From Actinomycetota bacterium (GTDB taxonomy: Bacteria > Actinomycetota > Acidimicrobiia > Acidimicrobiales > Ilumatobacteraceae), in contig JAPKZX010000066.1 in NCBI GenBank assembly GCA_026393575.1, positions 1-36,708 of the forward strand: a stretch of DNA of 36,708 nucleotides, in the 5' to 3' direction. This document shows positions 35,865 through 36,708 of the stretch, piece by piece. The stretch's first letter is position 1. Each line of letters opens with the position of its first letter. A program made the position numbers and the translations under genes. The notes beneath the pieces were generated by a model. It ran no database searches. It was not told the DNA's origin and saw only the letters and a program-made list of their open reading frames with translations.

Positions 35865-36635
35865 TTACCTACCACCAAAATCTGGTGGGCGCTTCTCAAG
35901 GAAAGCATTAATTCCTTCTTGGGCTACATCTGACACAACAGACTCTGCCATTACTGCTGAAGCAAACGCATATGCATCAGACTCATTCATACTTACCTGT
36001 CGGTAAAACGCCTTTTTGCCAATGCCTTTACTTTCACGAGAACCACGACACGCACGCTCTAACAATGACTGGGTTGCATTTTGTAGTTCGCCATCGGCAA
36101 CAACTTCATTAATGAATCCCCACTCCAATGCAGTCTGGGCACTAATGACGTCACCTGTCATCGCCATTTCTAAAGCACGCTTTGGTGTTAGTGATCGCGC
36201 AACAGCAACAAGTGGCGTGTGGCAGAACAGGCCGCCCTTGCCACCAGGAATTGCGAATCCAGCAGATTCCGAAGCGACGGCAAGATCACATGTGGCAACT
36301 AATTGGCATCCGGCCGCAGTTGCGAGTGCATGCACTCGCGCAACTATTGGTTGAGGAATGGAATGCATGGTCTGCATCAGTTCAGAGCACACGGTAAATA
36401 GGTGAAGAGCATCGGCTTCAGATGCGCCCTTCATTTCGCCGAAGTTATGGCCGGCGGAAAACACTGGACCCTCGGCAGCAAGAATGACTCCAAGTGCATC
36501 AGAGCGGCCAATGTCATCAAATGCAGTTGTCAACGCAAGCAACACATCGAGCGACAACGCATTGCGTTTGGCAGCATTACTTAATGTGACAGTGACATAG
36601 TCACCGTTGCGATTGACTCGCACTGGTTGGTCCAC
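35865..36635 (-). CDS. Enoyl-CoA hydratase/isomerase family protein, ECHDC3-like
   Basis: The 256-residue crotonase-fold protein has the oxyanion segments [12 protein letters not shown] and [20 protein letters not shown]. At the positions of the two catalytic glutamates of classic hydratases it has Gln (GCQL, normally GCEL) and Gly ([11 protein letters not shown], normally PE), so simple hydration is unlikely. The GLFCHTP stretch resembles the ECHDC3 group. Function is unknown; it may be another crotonase reaction. GTG 36635 follows GGAGGT. It precedes copA by five bases on the same strand, suggesting co-transcription. Confidence 0.88.
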   Translation of the reverse strand: MDQPVRVNRNGDYVTVTLSNAAKRNALSLDVLLALTTAFDDIGRSDALGVILAAEGPVFSAGHNFGEMKGASEADALHLFTVCSELMQTMHSIPQPIVARVHALATAAGCQLVATCDLAVASESAGFAIPGGKGGLFCHTPLVAVARSLTPKRALEMAMTGDVISAQTALEWGFINEVVADGELQNATQSLLERACRGSRESKGIGKKAFYRQVSMNESDAYAFASAVMAESVVSDVAQEGINAFLEKRPPDFGGR

Positions 36636-36675
36636 AACACACCTCCACGGCCCCCATATATATGGTGACCATTTG

Positions 36676-36708
36676 TGCGCCCTCTGGGGCTCGAACCCAG
36701 GACCTGCG
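36676..36708 (-). tRNA. 3' part of a tRNA (anticodon outside window)
   Basis: On the minus strand the T-arm CTGGG-TTCGAGC-CCCAG and the acceptor strand AGGGCGC with discriminator A are complete. The rest lies beyond the window edge, so the amino acid cannot be read. The GCGCCCT-type acceptor is often seen in tRNA-Arg, which is only a guess. CCA is not encoded. Confidence 0.85.

Noticed and set aside
36662-36672. Palindrome ATGGTGACCAT before the crotonase-copA unit
   Set aside because: It has only 5-bp arms, matches no operator that I know for copper or Crp regulators, and could arise by chance.

Overview
The window reads as a gene-dense chromosomal segment of an actinobacterium, most likely class Acidimicrobiia. 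This is inferred from content: a UPF0182 membrane protein beside a PDZ/Lon-like protease, an F420 (Ddn-type) oxidoreductase, an SCO6745-family protein, a PAC2 protein, actinobacterial-type HemQ, a CIRCE-like site before a groEL without groES, and extracellular Thr-rich TTTTLP linkers. Base composition looks balanced by eye (not high-GC), gaps are tiny, and I see no phage, IS, integron or CRISPR. It looks like a compact planktonic-type core genome; the taxonomic call is inference. LAYOUT: 1-610 holds the end of a SAM methyltransferase, a hairpin and an initiator tRNA-Met on the minus strand. 680-7145 holds a small coiled-coil protein, then a minus-strand operon: PDZ/Lon-like protease, a DivIVA protein with a phage MuF-like cysteine tail, and UPF0182. 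7171-13160 holds a small membrane protein, a HEAT-repeat protein, Tag glycosylase, a 14-TM MFS exporter, Ddn-like oxidoreductase, GNAT, SCO6745-family and PAC2 genes. 13161-16616 holds a frame-broken NUDIX gene and GlnD coupled to an unknown protein. 16714-22192 holds a patatin-like lipase, a large arylsulfatase, a LysE exporter/acyl-CoA dehydrogenase operon and D-aminoacyl-tRNA deacylase. 22189-25842 is minus-strand: a MoaD-like carrier, then groEL (with CIRCE), an ATP-grasp ligase and hemQ. 25863-28334 holds an amidase and glycerate kinase sharing a divergent promoter. 28336-31351 is the ispD-ispF-rlmB series followed by tRNA-Thr and a LytR_C-domain protein. 31380-36708 holds a Crp/Fnr regulator, dienelactone hydrolase, sigma-like HTH protein, copper ATPase CopA, an enoyl-CoA-hydratase-like protein and the 3' end of another tRNA. 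EXPRESSION LOGIC: eleven genes have a TANNNT hexamer exactly six bases before the start codon and no Shine-Dalgarno, the mark of leaderless transcription, while other genes (groEL, rlmB, copA and others) have clear Shine-Dalgarno sites. All nine convergent protein-gene pairs are separated by -4 to 12 bases, three of them abutting in the same hexamer TAATTA. The most unusual objects are the DivIVA-MuF chimera, the sulfatase with a Pro-less formylglycine motif, the MoaD-like carrier with a Leu after its GG end, the enoyl-CoA-hydratase-like protein without the catalytic glutamates, and the frameshifted NUDIX gene.
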